Positions 24,782 to 33,894 of a stretch of DNA of 64,000 nt are shown in pieces. How positions within the stretch are numbered: the stretch's first letter is position 1; the number at the start of each line of letters is the position of its first letter. The notes beneath the pieces were generated by a model, which was not told the DNA's origin, did not search any database, and saw only the letters and a program-made list of their open reading frames with translations. Source of the DNA: a bacterium (lineage in GTDB: Bacteria > Armatimonadota > Fimbriimonadia > Fimbriimonadales > Fimbriimonadaceae); contig PNMZ01000007.1 of NCBI GenBank assembly GCA_013823945.1, positions 1-64,000 on the forward strand, read 5' to 3'. The translations under genes and the position numbers were made by a program.

Positions 24782-27700
24782 TTAATGTTCGAGAGCGACG
24801 GTGAGGATTTCGAAGGGGAGATAGCCAATATGAACCGCTCCGTCGGCAACTTCGAGTTCATGAAGGGGTTTTTCCTCCAGATCACAGAGCCATGCCCGTT
24901 TGACCGGTTCACTTGTGTGGAGGCTGGCGTGTCCTCGGGTGTTGTGGGCTTCGTAGAGTCGGATGATCCGGTGGTTGGATTTCTCGGCTTTTTTGACAGA
25001 TTCGACGATGAGATTCCGGGAACTCGTTTGGATGTACGGAGCCGATGGGTTGTCGTGCCCTTCGTGTTGGTCGATGGGGACGACGTGGCATGGCGCATTG
25101 ATGCTGTAGGCGGCTTCGATGACGTCGCTTTGCGGGACTTGGTCGAAGTGGGGAAGGAGGACATAGGTGAATTGGTGGATTCCCATGTCACAAGTTGGGT
25201 CGGGTGCTTTGGGTGATCTGAGGAGGCTGAGTCGGAGATCAGAATTGTGGATATCGTGTCCATATTTTCCGGTGTTGATGAGGGCACACCCGTGTCCTCC
25301 TTCGCTGAGATCGACCCATTTTTGGGCGCAGACTTCAAATTTAGCCGCTTCCCATGAGGTGTTTCGGTGGGTGGGTCGCTCGACGTGACCGTATTGGATT
25401 TCGCAGGTGGCTTTTGTTGTATTGACGTTGATTGGGAAGAGGACCTTGAGGAATTTGTGGGCTTCCCGCCAATCCACCCAGGTGTCGAATCGGATGCCGG
25501 GGGTTGGTCCAAGGCTGATCCTTTGCTTGATTGTGGAATTGCCGAACGTTTTGGTGAGTTCTACGGCGACCCGGACTGGACCCTTTTCTACGATTTCAAA
25601 TGATGTGCTTCTGGTGAGGTCTTGGACGGTTTCCTGGGCGTAGAGCTCGGTATCCCATGCATCCCAGAATGGGGGGCGGTCGTCGAGGATTTGGAAGAGG
25701 TTAGCGAGGCGACCAGGGATGATGAATTCAAGTGGGGTGTCATCTTGGCTGGTGATGCTGGTGATATTTCCGTTCGGGTCGAAGCGGACGATCCAGTCCT
25801 CATTTTCGAGTTTGCGATTGCTGACTTTGAGCCGGGGGAGATTGGGCGCAGGCTCGCTGCTGAATCCGGCGACGGCGACGCTATTGTGGGCGTTGCTCGG
25901 AGTGGGGAAAATCAGCTTGGATTCTCCAAATTGCTGGACCTGTTGAACAGGCAACACTTCGGAGCCGCAGATGATGCTTTGGATATTTTGGTCGGTCTGA
26001 TGGCTTGTTTCGGCTTGGGTTTCGAGGTTGGCTTGGTGGTACAGAGCAACGGGGTTGTCCAAATGACTTGATTTGAGTGATCCGGCTTGGCGTTTGATGC
26101 TTGACGTGATTACTTTTTGGGTGATCGTGACGGCTTCAGCATAGTCACGAGCTGCTTCGTCGTAAACCTCTTTGACCGACGAACCAGGAATGATGTCGTG
26201 AAATTGGTTGAGGAGGACGATTTTCCAGGCCCGTTCGAGGTCTGCGGCGGGATAGTTGGCTGGATATTCGGGATGGAACGTTGCGAGGAGTTCGGCATCT
26301 CGAAGGAGGAATTCGCATTTCCGGTTGTTGGCTTTGGTCTCTCCCTGACTCGTCAGCGTGCCCCGGTGGGCCTCGAGATAGAGTTCGCCCGACCATGTAA
26401 GTAGGTCACGACTTTCTTCCATGACGGTTTTGTAGAAGTCACGCATTTTGGATTTGGACTCGATCATGGGGAGTCCGGGAGCGAGGCGCGCTCGATTGAG
26501 GCGTTCAATGTGCCATTCGGTTGGGCCGCCCCCGCCGTCACCAAATCCGAAGAGATAGAGGGACTGGTCAGAACGCGCGTGATCGCGATGGTTTTTGACG
26601 GATTGGGCGATTTGTTTGGGGGAACAGTCGGCGATGTAGGTGTCGGCGGGGGGGAAATGGCTGAATATTTTTGAGCCGTCAATCCCTTGCCACCAAAAAG
26701 TGTTGTGGGGGATTTTGTTGATACTGTTCCAACTCAGCTTTTGAGTGGAAAAGGCAGAGATATTGAATTTTTGAAGGATTTGGGGGAGGGCGGCGCAGTA
26801 GCCAAAGACATCGGGGAGGAACATGTCGACGCAATTGACGCCAAGTTTTTCGCGGAAATATTGGCGACCATAGAGGAATTGCCGGACGAGGGATTCCCCG
26901 CCGGTGAGGTTACAGTCCGCTTCGACCCACATGGAGCCAACGGGTTCCCAATTGCCTGCCTTGATGGCTTTTTTGACTCGTTCAAAAAGCTGTGGGTGAT
27001 TGACTTCAAGCCACTCGTATTGGCTTGCCTGGCTGTGGGCATAGAGGTGGCCGGGATATCGCTCGGCGAGGCCGAGTTGAACGCTGGTTGTATGGGCCAT
27101 TTTGAGTTTGGTCACGCTGAGGGGCCAGAGCCAGGCGGTGTCGAGGTGAGCGTGCCCCATGGCGTAGAGGGTGTGTCCGGTTTCGGTGGTAATGCTGCCG
27201 AGGGCGTTTTTGATCAGCTTTCGGCAGTCGCGCCAAGTGCGGTGATTTTCTTCTTGGAAAGTGTTGCAGACTTCATTGAGAGTTCGGATGAGGAGGTGCC
27301 TCGCGGGGTCAGTTTCATCGAACGATTCAAGGAGATCGAGGGCGAACTCGGCATCGTAGAACAGAGGAAGCCGTTCTTCGTCAAGGAAGGCGACACTGAA
27401 TCCTTCGAATTTCTCCGGTTGGGGGGTGCGGGGTTTTTCCGGTCGAAATACGGTGGTTTCTTTGTTATGGGCGTATGTTTGGAGGAGGAGATCAATTTTG
27501 GGTTCGGCAGGGTTGAGGCGGAAGTATTCGTGGCCGAAGTCGAGGCCACCGACTTGGGTGTTGTTTTGCCAGATGGTTCCTTCGACATTCGGGTGGGTTT
27601 CCCACTTGAATTCAGGGTTGGGGCCGTAGACAAGGATGGGGGTTTGTCCTTCGGGGATGGTAGGAAGTTTGCCCGTGATGTGATACCAGCCTTCTTGATA

Positions 27701-27892
27701 GGCGGGGCCCCAGGTGTCGCCGATGGAAATGGGGCTGAAAGCTTTAGAATTTCTGGCGGTTGATTCGTCGGGAAATGCGGCAACGGCGAGAGAGGTGGGG
27801 AGCGGAGTGGGTTGGGAGATTAGGTTTTCGCGCAGTTGGAAATCGATGAATTGGCGAATGCGGCGCAGGGTGATCGACGTATGCTTTTCCAT
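24782..27892 (-). CDS. alpha-mannosidase, glycoside hydrolase family 38
   Basis: 1036-residue class II alpha-mannosidase that removes alpha-linked mannose from glycans or mannosylglycerate-type substrates. An N-terminal beta domain (1-235) precedes the catalytic (beta/alpha)7 domain: GHAHLDTAWLWPL at about 249 provides zinc ligands and FLPDVFGYCAALPQI at about 360 the nucleophile Asp. A helical middle domain and long C-terminal beta-sandwich domains (about 640-1036) complete the normal architecture. The ATG at 27892 was chosen over a frame extension to 28069, which lacks similarity. No signal peptide, so probably cytoplasmic. It is divergent from the dprA-like gene, sharing a 38-base intergenic region. 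Confidence 0.95.
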   Translation of the reverse strand: MEKHTSITLRRIRQFIDFQLRENLISQPTPLPTSLAVAAFPDESTARNSKAFSPISIGDTWGPAYQEGWYHITGKLPTIPEGQTPILVYGPNPEFKWETHPNVEGTIWQNNTQVGGLDFGHEYFRLNPAEPKIDLLLQTYAHNKETTVFRPEKPRTPQPEKFEGFSVAFLDEERLPLFYDAEFALDLLESFDETDPARHLLIRTLNEVCNTFQEENHRTWRDCRKLIKNALGSITTETGHTLYAMGHAHLDTAWLWPLSVTKLKMAHTTSVQLGLAERYPGHLYAHSQASQYEWLEVNHPQLFERVKKAIKAGNWEPVGSMWVEADCNLTGGESLVRQFLYGRQYFREKLGVNCVDMFLPDVFGYCAALPQILQKFNISAFSTQKLSWNSINKIPHNTFWWQGIDGSKIFSHFPPADTYIADCSPKQIAQSVKNHRDHARSDQSLYLFGFGDGGGGPTEWHIERLNRARLAPGLPMIESKSKMRDFYKTVMEESRDLLTWSGELYLEAHRGTLTSQGETKANNRKCEFLLRDAELLATFHPEYPANYPAADLERAWKIVLLNQFHDIIPGSSVKEVYDEAARDYAEAVTITQKVITSSIKRQAGSLKSSHLDNPVALYHQANLETQAETSHQTDQNIQSIICGSEVLPVQQVQQFGESKLIFPTPSNAHNSVAVAGFSSEPAPNLPRLKVSNRKLENEDWIVRFDPNGNITSITSQDDTPLEFIIPGRLANLFQILDDRPPFWDAWDTELYAQETVQDLTRSTSFEIVEKGPVRVAVELTKTFGNSTIKQRISLGPTPGIRFDTWVDWREAHKFLKVLFPINVNTTKATCEIQYGHVERPTHRNTSWEAAKFEVCAQKWVDLSEGGHGCALINTGKYGHDIHNSDLRLSLLRSPKAPDPTCDMGIHQFTYVLLPHFDQVPQSDVIEAAYSINAPCHVVPIDQHEGHDNPSAPYIQTSSRNLIVESVKKAEKSNHRIIRLYEAHNTRGHASLHTSEPVKRAWLCDLEEKPLHELEVADGAVHIGYLPFEILTVALEH

Positions 27893-27930
27893 GGGAGAAT
27901 GGGCGGGAGTATACAGGGTATGGTGAGAGA

Positions 27931-28974
27931 ATGCTGAAGGGAGATTGGCATGCTGGGGCTTGTTATATTGCAAGCTTGTACTTGGTGTCGTCGGAGTGGC
28001 GCGGAGCGCCGCCAAAACGGTGGCCCAAGGTTGCGGATGCGTTGATGCGAGCGGGGGATGCTGGCGCAATGGGGGCTACTGTAAATGGACTTCTTCGTGA
28101 GGAGGGGTTGTGGGAGGAAGCTGCATTGATGGATGAGCCGGGCCGTCTTGCTTGGGCGGAGGAATTGGTACGGTGTGGTCGTGTTCTGACTGTTTTTGAT
28201 GGTGCTTATCCAACGGGCTGGCTAGAAGGGCTCGGTTCGCTCGCTCCGCCGGCGGTGTGGCGTGAAGGAGCCGTGGGAGGAGATCGCATTGGTGTGGTTG
28301 GCTCGCGTGAGTTACCAGTTGATTACGGAGAGTGGTCAGAGGCACTGGGCGGTTGGTTGGTAAGCCGGGGACGGGGAGTTGTGACGGGCGGGGCGTGGGG
28401 TGCGGATCGGCGGGCTGGTCAGGGCGCATTTGACCGTGGAGGCGAAGAAGCGGTCGTTCATATTCTGCCTTATGGTTTAGAGTCTGGAGAGATGTCGCTC
28501 CGGGGGCTGGTTGGTTCTTTGGTATCGGTTTTTGATCCAAGGGCGCGATTCTCAGGGGCGCATGCGACAGTGCGGAATCGTCTCATTTATTCTTGGTCTC
28601 AGCGCACCATAGTTATGCACAGCCGCCTTGGAGTCGGAGGCACTTGGAATGGTGCTACGGATGCCCTGCGGCGCGGGTTGGGTCAAGTCATCGCAGTGTC
28701 GCAGGGCCGCGGACAATTTGGTGCGGAGGATGGTAGTTGTTGTTTAGGTGAGGCTCAATGGTGGGAGCCGGGTGAAGAAGGAAATCGAGGCTTGATTGCT
28801 CTGGGTGCAATTGAACTTGCGATGGATTTTGGTTGGTCGGATCAATTGGAGTTTTTGATACGAAAACCGCTTGAAAGAGGACAACTTGACCTGTTTGGAG
28901 CGACGGTTGTGCGCGAGCCGTTTGGGGGTTACCGGGTGGGCTTGCCTACAGGAAAGGGCGGAAGGGTCGCTTGA
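27931..28974 (+). CDS. DprA/Smf-like DNA-processing protein, divergent
   Basis: 347 residues with a Rossmann-like SMF domain (about 115-275): GVVGSRELP, VVTGGAWGADRRAGQGAF and RNRLIYSWSQRTIVMHSRLG, the last matching the family's RNRIIAGLS motif. DprA loads RecA onto incoming single-stranded DNA during transformation. The N-terminal ~110 residues are helical, as in other DprA proteins, but the sequence is divergent and the C-terminal winged helix is not evident. The 3' end overlaps the convergent ruvC gene by 46 bases. A repair/recombination role fits its position beside ruvC and mutL. Confidence 0.8.
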   Translation: MLKGDWHAGACYIASLYLVSSEWRGAPPKRWPKVADALMRAGDAGAMGATVNGLLREEGLWEEAALMDEPGRLAWAEELVRCGRVLTVFDGAYPTGWLEGLGSLAPPAVWREGAVGGDRIGVVGSRELPVDYGEWSEALGGWLVSRGRGVVTGGAWGADRRAGQGAFDRGGEEAVVHILPYGLESGEMSLRGLVGSLVSVFDPRARFSGAHATVRNRLIYSWSQRTIVMHSRLGVGGTWNGATDALRRGLGQVIAVSQGRGQFGAEDGSCCLGEAQWWEPGEEGNRGLIALGAIELAMDFGWSDQLEFLIRKPLERGQLDLFGATVVREPFGGYRVGLPTGKGGRVA

Positions 28975-29447
28975 GGCGTTGAGAGTGTGCGAAGAGCGTG
29001 GGTAATGGCGATTGCCAGGGCATCGGCGACGTCATCGGGCTTAGGGGTTGATTGGAGGCCGAGGAGCTTGGTGACCATGAATTGGATCTGTTTTTTCTCG
29101 GCGCGACCGGTACCGGTAATGGATTGTTTTATTTCGGGGGGTGAGTATTCGGTGTAGGGAAGTCCGGTTTCGGCGGTAGCGAGAAGAATGCACCCGAGGG
29201 CTTTGGCGACATCCATTGCGGTGGTTTGATTTTTGGTAAAAAGGAGTCGCTCGGTGGCGAGGGCGTCCGGTTTGTGAGTCGAGATTAAATCCTTGACTTC
29301 TCGGTGAATCAATTGGAGTCGGTCAGGGAGGGCAATGGGTGGGGTTTCGATCAGCCCGTAGGTAATGGCGGTCAGTTGGGATCCGTTCTTGCGGATGATT
29401 CCGTAGCCGACGCGACCGAATCCTGGATCAATGCCAAGAATGATCAC
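28929..29447 (-). CDS. ruvC: crossover junction endodeoxyribonuclease RuvC
   Basis: 172-residue Holliday-junction resolvase. Acidic catalytic residues are Asp7 (LGIDPGFGRVGYG), Glu66 (ATERLLF), Asp139 and Asp142 (KPDDVADALAIAI), matching E. coli D7, E66, D138 and D141. It starts inside the mutL stop codon (ATGA overlap 29444-29447), so mutL and ruvC are translationally coupled. Its last 15 codons are antiparallel to the end of the dprA-like gene. No ruvA or ruvB is nearby. Confidence 0.96.
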   Translation of the reverse strand: MIILGIDPGFGRVGYGIIRKNGSQLTAITYGLIETPPIALPDRLQLIHREVKDLISTHKPDALATERLLFTKNQTTAMDVAKALGCILLATAETGLPYTEYSPPEIKQSITGTGRAEKKQIQFMVTKLLGLQSTPKPDDVADALAIAITHALRTLSTPQATLPPFPVGKPTR

Positions 29448-31219
29448 CGCTTGAATCTCCGGCGGAGGTCACCCTTTGGCCATGTGATTGTGATGGGTCG
29501 TCCGTGGGGGCAAAGGTACGGGTTCTCGGTCAGAGCAAGATCTTCGATGAGCTTTTGCATTTCCGCATGGCCCAGGGGGTCTCCGGCTTTGATTGCCATT
29601 TTGCAGGAGCACATGATGTAGACATCGTCTCTTGTGGGAGTGTAGTTGGGCTGGGTGGCCCCTTCAGCAAGTTCATCAAGGAGGTCTTGAAGGACGGCGA
29701 GGGCGGATTTGCCTCGGCCGAGTGCGGGGATGGATCGCACTAGGAGAGAGTCTGCCCCGAAGAGTTCGACTTCAAATCCCATCAGTTCGAGTTCAGGGAG
29801 GTGATCTGTGAGAAGTGCGGCAACGCGGCGTTCGACGGGGAGGGTGACGGGCTCAAGGAGTCGCTGCCGTTCTATGGGCGTGGTGCCCCGGGTATTGCAT
29901 AACATTTCGTAGAGGATGCGTTCATGGGCGACGTGTTGGTCGATGATGAGAAGGCTGTCGTGGTTTTCGGCCAGGATGAAGGTTTGGTCGACTTGACCGA
30001 GGATCCTGAGGCCATGCAGGAGATCGGGGAGATGTTGGGAGTTGGGGTCGGATGTTTCGCGGTGTTGGGGGGCGGTTTGATGAGGACTCAGAGGGGATTG
30101 GGCGGCGATTGCGAAACTGGTCAGATCGAAGGGAATGCTTGATTGGGTGTGAGGGTTGAGGGCTTCGTTGACGGCGGAGATATCGGCGAGAGAAGGAACC
30201 ATGCCGTGGCTGAGGAGGGAGTCCTTGATTCCTCGGCGAACTGCGTCAAAAACTCCGCCTTCGCGGTGGAATTTGATTTCGGACTTGGTGGGTGAAACGT
30301 TGACGTCGATTTCGGCGGGATTGAGATCGATGAAAAGGACGGCGATAGGGTAGCGGCGGTCGGGGGTGAGGGAGCGGTAGGCCTGGTCGATGGCGGCGGT
30401 CAGAGTGCGGGAGCGAACGGAGCGACCATTGACGAACAGCCATTGCATGGCGCGGGTTGGTTTTGTGAGGTGAGGCGGGCTAATGAATCCTGAGACGGTG
30501 GCATAGCCGTTGCTCGTAGTGAATGGAACGAGCGCGCGGGCGAGCTCGGGGGACCAGACTTCGGCGAGTGCCGTGAGGGAATCTCTCGATCCTGAGGTAC
30601 GAACGAGGGTGGTGTCGTGGTGCAGGAGTCGAAAGGCAACATCCGGGCGGAGGATTGCGAATTTGTTGATTGTTTCGGCGATGAGATTGATCTCGGTGGT
30701 GTCGGTTTTGAGGAATTTGAGTCGTGCAGGGACGTTCGCAAAAAGATGTTCGACGGTGATCGTGGTGCCTTGTGGTCCAGATTCGGCGGGGCGAGGAGAG
30801 ATGCGTCCTTCTTCGACAAAAAGTATTGTTCGGGAGCCATCGGTTGGCGAGGTGGCGAGAGTGAGATGGGAGACGGAGGCGATTGAGGGGAGGGCTTCGC
30901 CACGGAAGCCGTAGCTGAGGATTTGGTTGAGATCTTCGGCGCAATTTATTTTGCTGGTGGCGTGGCGAAGGAGAGCGACTTGGGCTTCTTCGGGAGCCAT
31001 GCCGTGTCCGTTGTCGGCGACTTCGATGAGGGTTCGTCCGGCGTCGGCAAGTCGGATGGTGACTTGGGTGGCCCCTGCGTCGAGGGAGTTTTCGACGAGT
31101 TCTTTGATGGCGGAGGCGGGTCGTTCGATGACTTCCCCGGCGGCGATTTGGTTGATCGTGTGGTTATCGAGGAGCCGGATGGGCGGGAGGTGGGGAGGGG
31201 AGAGGGGGGCAGAACTCAT
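29444..31219 (-). CDS. mutL: DNA mismatch repair protein MutL with endonuclease motifs
   Basis: 591 residues. The N-terminal GHKL ATPase shows IAAGEVIERPASAIKELVEN, DNGHGM and GFRGEALPSI. The C-terminal dimerisation/endonuclease domain has a DQHA(x)2E(x)4E-type motif (DQHVAHERILYE, about 428, Val in place of Ala) plus CSCKMAIK and LCPHGRP (about 570), the metal-site motifs of nicking MutL proteins from bacteria without MutH. The ATG at 31219 with AAGGA six bases upstream is a better start than the ATG at 31234. No mutS is in the window. It is divergent from motA. Confidence 0.96.
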   Translation of the reverse strand: MSSAPLSPPHLPPIRLLDNHTINQIAAGEVIERPASAIKELVENSLDAGATQVTIRLADAGRTLIEVADNGHGMAPEEAQVALLRHATSKINCAEDLNQILSYGFRGEALPSIASVSHLTLATSPTDGSRTILFVEEGRISPRPAESGPQGTTITVEHLFANVPARLKFLKTDTTEINLIAETINKFAILRPDVAFRLLHHDTTLVRTSGSRDSLTALAEVWSPELARALVPFTTSNGYATVSGFISPPHLTKPTRAMQWLFVNGRSVRSRTLTAAIDQAYRSLTPDRRYPIAVLFIDLNPAEIDVNVSPTKSEIKFHREGGVFDAVRRGIKDSLLSHGMVPSLADISAVNEALNPHTQSSIPFDLTSFAIAAQSPLSPHQTAPQHRETSDPNSQHLPDLLHGLRILGQVDQTFILAENHDSLLIIDQHVAHERILYEMLCNTRGTTPIERQRLLEPVTLPVERRVAALLTDHLPELELMGFEVELFGADSLLVRSIPALGRGKSALAVLQDLLDELAEGATQPNYTPTRDDVYIMCSCKMAIKAGDPLGHAEMQKLIEDLALTENPYLCPHGRPITITWPKGDLRRRFKR

Positions 31220-31259
31220 CGCTTGTCCTTCCATACGGTTGAAACTGGAGAAACAGAGC

Positions 31260-31287
31260 TAAGTTTTTGAGGGAAGTGGGCCGAGAA
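31260..31287 (+). promoter_or_regulatory. candidate sigma-28 (FliA/SigD-type) promoter for motAB
   Basis: TAAG at 31260 and GCCGAGAA at 31280-31287 match the flagellar sigma consensus (TAAA, then about 15 bases, GCCGATAA) with one mismatch in each element and one extra spacer base. It lies 58 bases before the motA ATG. Confidence 0.45.
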
Positions 31288-31345
31288 TGAGGATGTGATT
31301 CCTCGCATTGTTGCGGGGAGTTGCGTTGAGCTAGGCCAAAGCATC

Positions 31346-32194
31346 ATGTTCGCATTCGTTGGAATCATCGTTGGAATCGTCTGTACGTTGTTGGGGTATG
31401 TGCTCCACCACGGGAAGATTGCGGTTCTGATCCAGCCCACTGAATTCATCATCATTTTCGGTGCGGCGCTGGGGATTTTCATTGGTTCGTTTGGAATGAA
31501 GACGTTCACGGCGACGATAAAAGCGGTCATTGGCTTGTTGAAGGCTCCGCCGACAAAGGAGCATTACGTTGAATTGCTCAAGATGATGTACGAATTATTT
31601 AACGTTGCGCGGAAAGAAGGGCTGCTTGGTTTGGAACAACATGTGGAAAAGCCCGATGAGAGTGCGATTATTTCAAAATATCCGAGCTTTTTGGGGAATC
31701 ACCACGCGGTGCATTTTATGTGCGATACGTTGAAGGTGATTTTGACCGGGGCGGTGGGGCCGCATGATTTGAGCGAAATGATGGAAATGGATTTGGAGAT
31801 TTCCCACGAAGAGGAGCATCGTCCGGCGGAGGCGCTGCAGACGGTTGGTGATGCAATGCCGGCGGTTGGGATTGTTGCGGCCGTTTTGGGGGTTATTATC
31901 ACGATGGGCAAGATCAACGAAGGGCCAGAGAAGATTGGAGCTTCGGTTGCGGCGGCCTTGGTGGGTACGTTCCTTGGGATTTTTGTCGGATACGTTGTTT
32001 GTGCGCCTTTGAGCAAGTCGATCTTGAACAAGATCGGGGCGGAGGGGATGTACATGAACTGCATTCGTCATGCTCTGTTTAGCTTTGCGCGGGGCGAATC
32101 ACCCATTACTTGCGTTGAGTTTGCGCGACGACAGATCGAGCCGGGCTTGCGCCCGGGATTTGTGGAGCTTGAAGAAGCGGTGAAGGCGGCTTAA
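31346..32194 (+). CDS. motA: flagellar motor stator protein MotA
   Basis: 282-residue inner-membrane protein forming, with MotB, the proton-conducting stator that drives flagellar rotation. The start MFAFVGIIVGIVCTLLGYVL is the first of four membrane helices; a frame extension to 31295 is not conserved. The cytoplasmic loop contains HRPAEALQTVGDAMPAVGIV, the charged and proline-containing torque-generating and channel region, and the last two helices contain AAVLGVIITM and GTFLGIFVGYVV. motB follows after 13 bases. A sigma-28-like promoter lies upstream. No other flagellar structural genes are within the window. Confidence 0.95.
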   Translation: MFAFVGIIVGIVCTLLGYVLHHGKIAVLIQPTEFIIIFGAALGIFIGSFGMKTFTATIKAVIGLLKAPPTKEHYVELLKMMYELFNVARKEGLLGLEQHVEKPDESAIISKYPSFLGNHHAVHFMCDTLKVILTGAVGPHDLSEMMEMDLEISHEEEHRPAEALQTVGDAMPAVGIVAAVLGVIITMGKINEGPEKIGASVAAALVGTFLGIFVGYVVCAPLSKSILNKIGAEGMYMNCIRHALFSFARGESPITCVEFARRQIEPGLRPGFVELEEAVKAA

Positions 32195-32207
32195 CGGAGA
32201 AAGGGCG

Positions 32208-33152
32208 ATGCAAGAAGGCACCCCGATTATTATCAAGAAGGTTAAGAAAGGCGGCCATGGTCACCATGGCGGGGCCTGGAAGGTTGCCTATGCTGACTTT
32301 GTTACGGCTATGATGGCGTTTTTTATGGTCATGTGGATTTTGGGGATGTCTCAGCCGGAAAAGGAAGCAATCGCGGCCTATTTTAGTGATCCAAGCGGCG
32401 TGACGAAGCAGGTGCCGATGTACCAGATTAGTCTGGGGCCGATGGACAAGATGATGGGTGAGAACAGTGGATCTGCAGATAGCCGGGACGAGGGAATTAT
32501 GCGCGACAAGGCCGAAATGGATAAGACCCAGGCCGAGCTGAACGAAGCTATTGAGGAAGACCCGGATTTGAAAGCTTTGGCGGCGAAGGGGGATTTGGAA
32601 GTGAGTCAGACATCTGAGGGGTTGGTGTTGGAGTTGATTGAGAATGAAGCGGGGGGCGAAGTGTTTTTTACAGTTGGAAGTTCAGGGGTGCGCGACCAGG
32701 CAAAAAAGGTGTTTGAAAAGTTGGCTCCGGTCCTGGCGGCAACGGGTCGTTTGATTAAAGTGGATGGACATACAGATGCGCGACCTTTTCCGGGGAGTGG
32801 TTATGACAATTTTGATTTGAGTGCCGAGCGGGCGAATGCGGTACGTCGGTTATTTTTGACGTATGGGGTCAAGAAGAGTCAGATCATTGGGGTTGAAGGG
32901 AAAGCGGATACCGACTTACGGAAGCCGGAGGATCCCTATCACTTTAGTAATCGGCGGGTGACGGTTCTGTTGCCGTACCGATTTATGCGGACGGCGACGC
33001 AGAAGATGCCTACCGACATTGCGGATGAGTCGGTTGAGGGCGTTTTCGTGAAACCGAAAGGACTCTCGCCGGTGGATGCGGTTGACCGGGCTTTTGGTGA
33101 GGCGGAGGCGAAGAAAAAGGCGGGAGAGAATGGTCATGATGGGGGCCATTAG
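32208..33152 (+). CDS. motB: flagellar motor stator protein MotB
   Basis: 314 residues. A basic, His-rich N-terminus (IIIKKVKKGGHGHHGG) leads into one membrane helix with the essential proton-binding Asp30 (AYADFVTAMMAFFMVMWI). A periplasmic linker/plug (about 55-150) precedes the OmpA-type peptidoglycan-binding domain (about 150-265; VDGHTDARPF, FDLSAERANAVRRLF, FSNRRVTVLL). The C-terminal 50 residues are a charged extension. GGAGA lies eight bases before the start. Together with MotA it anchors the stator to the cell wall. Confidence 0.96.
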   Translation: MQEGTPIIIKKVKKGGHGHHGGAWKVAYADFVTAMMAFFMVMWILGMSQPEKEAIAAYFSDPSGVTKQVPMYQISLGPMDKMMGENSGSADSRDEGIMRDKAEMDKTQAELNEAIEEDPDLKALAAKGDLEVSQTSEGLVLELIENEAGGEVFFTVGSSGVRDQAKKVFEKLAPVLAATGRLIKVDGHTDARPFPGSGYDNFDLSAERANAVRRLFLTYGVKKSQIIGVEGKADTDLRKPEDPYHFSNRRVTVLLPYRFMRTATQKMPTDIADESVEGVFVKPKGLSPVDAVDRAFGEAEAKKKAGENGHDGGH

Positions 33153-33248
33153 ACTGCTTGGTCTGGTTTAAATTTTGAATTTAGAATGATTGGTGCAAAA
33201 CTTTCTGCGCCGAAGTGTTGAGTTTAAGCGTCTGGACCGATAAGCAGC

Positions 33249-33524
33249 ATGGCGGTGATTGACGGCAACCTTTGGGAATACAACTTGGCAAGAGTGCGGG
33301 TTGTGGATGTGACAGATGATTATCGTTTAATGAAGCCGCCATTGCCGGGTGATTTGTATCCAGTTCTGGCGGAGGTGTGGGTGCCCAAGGTAATGCTTGA
33401 TGAGAAGATTTCGGATTTGAGGTTGGTGGATGGTTACCTTTATGATTGGCACGAGATGCCGGGCCAAGATGGATTTTGGTATGTGGGAGTTGTAGATCAG
33501 GTGATGCTGGTTGAGCAGAATTAG
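33249..33524 (+). CDS. small hypothetical protein
   Basis: 91-residue acidic protein rich in Val, Leu, Trp and Tyr (LWEYNLARVRVVDVTDDYR, DGFWYVGVVDQVMLVEQ), with an all-beta look and no signal or membrane segment. I do not recognise a family. It is supported as a gene by its position between motB and a clear terminator on the same strand. The ribosome site is weak. A flagellar link is suggested only by location. Confidence 0.55.
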   Translation: MAVIDGNLWEYNLARVRVVDVTDDYRLMKPPLPGDLYPVLAEVWVPKVMLDEKISDLRLVDGYLYDWHEMPGQDGFWYVGVVDQVMLVEQN

Positions 33525-33543
33525 CCAAGTAATGAAAAGAGAG

Positions 33544-33586
33544 GCCCCCGATTCCTGATTTGGAGATCGGGGGCTTTGGTTTTTTG
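33544..33586 (+). terminator. rho-independent terminator
   Basis: Stem GCCCCCGAT (33544-33552) / ATCGGGGGC (33566-33574), then TTTGGTTTTTT. It lies 20 bases after the small hypothetical gene and separates it from flgM, which reads towards it. Confidence 0.85.
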
Positions 33587-33609
33587 AGGGGTGTCTCGTT
33601 GTTTAAGTT

Positions 33610-33870
33610 TTATTCGGTGATGCGGTCGGCGATTCCTCGTCGGATCATGGCATCGGTGATGTCGGCTCCGGTGGGGTTGTATTCGCCCGCTTCAATTTTG
33701 GCTTTGAGTGCGGCGACCATTTCGTCTCGGTCGGGCATCTCATTGACTTTGGCGGTGATCTCTTCGATGAGATCTGCGTCGGTGAGTCGGATCACGGCGG
33801 CGTCCACTTTTTCTTTGGCGACGGGTGTTCCTTTCTTAATTTCTTCGATTTGTTGGGTTGATATTTTCAC
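33610..33870 (-). CDS. flgM: FlgM-like anti-sigma-28 factor
   Basis: 86 residues, unstructured-looking N-terminal half and two short helices ending in LKAKIEAGEYNPTGADITDA and RRGIADRI, the typical FlgM C-terminal pattern (VxxLKxxIxxGxYxxxxxxIA). FlgM holds the flagellar sigma factor inactive until the hook is complete. The start is a GTG preceded by GAGAGG. The leader carries a c-di-GMP-I type riboswitch. Its closeness to motAB, which bears a sigma-28-like promoter, supports the assignment. Confidence 0.82.
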   Translation of the reverse strand: MKISTQQIEEIKKGTPVAKEKVDAAVIRLTDADLIEEITAKVNEMPDRDEMVAALKAKIEAGEYNPTGADITDAMIRRGIADRITE

Positions 33871-33894
33871 GCTTTTGACCTCTCTGTTGAAACT

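Noticed and set aside
26687-27763. Open frame of 358 codons opposite the alpha-mannosidase
   Set aside because: Antisense shadow of a well-conserved GH38 domain with no recognisable motif.
33237-33243. CCGATAA as a sigma-28 -10 element for the small gene at 33249
   Set aside because: It lies only six bases before the start codon and no TAAA element is found at the right distance.
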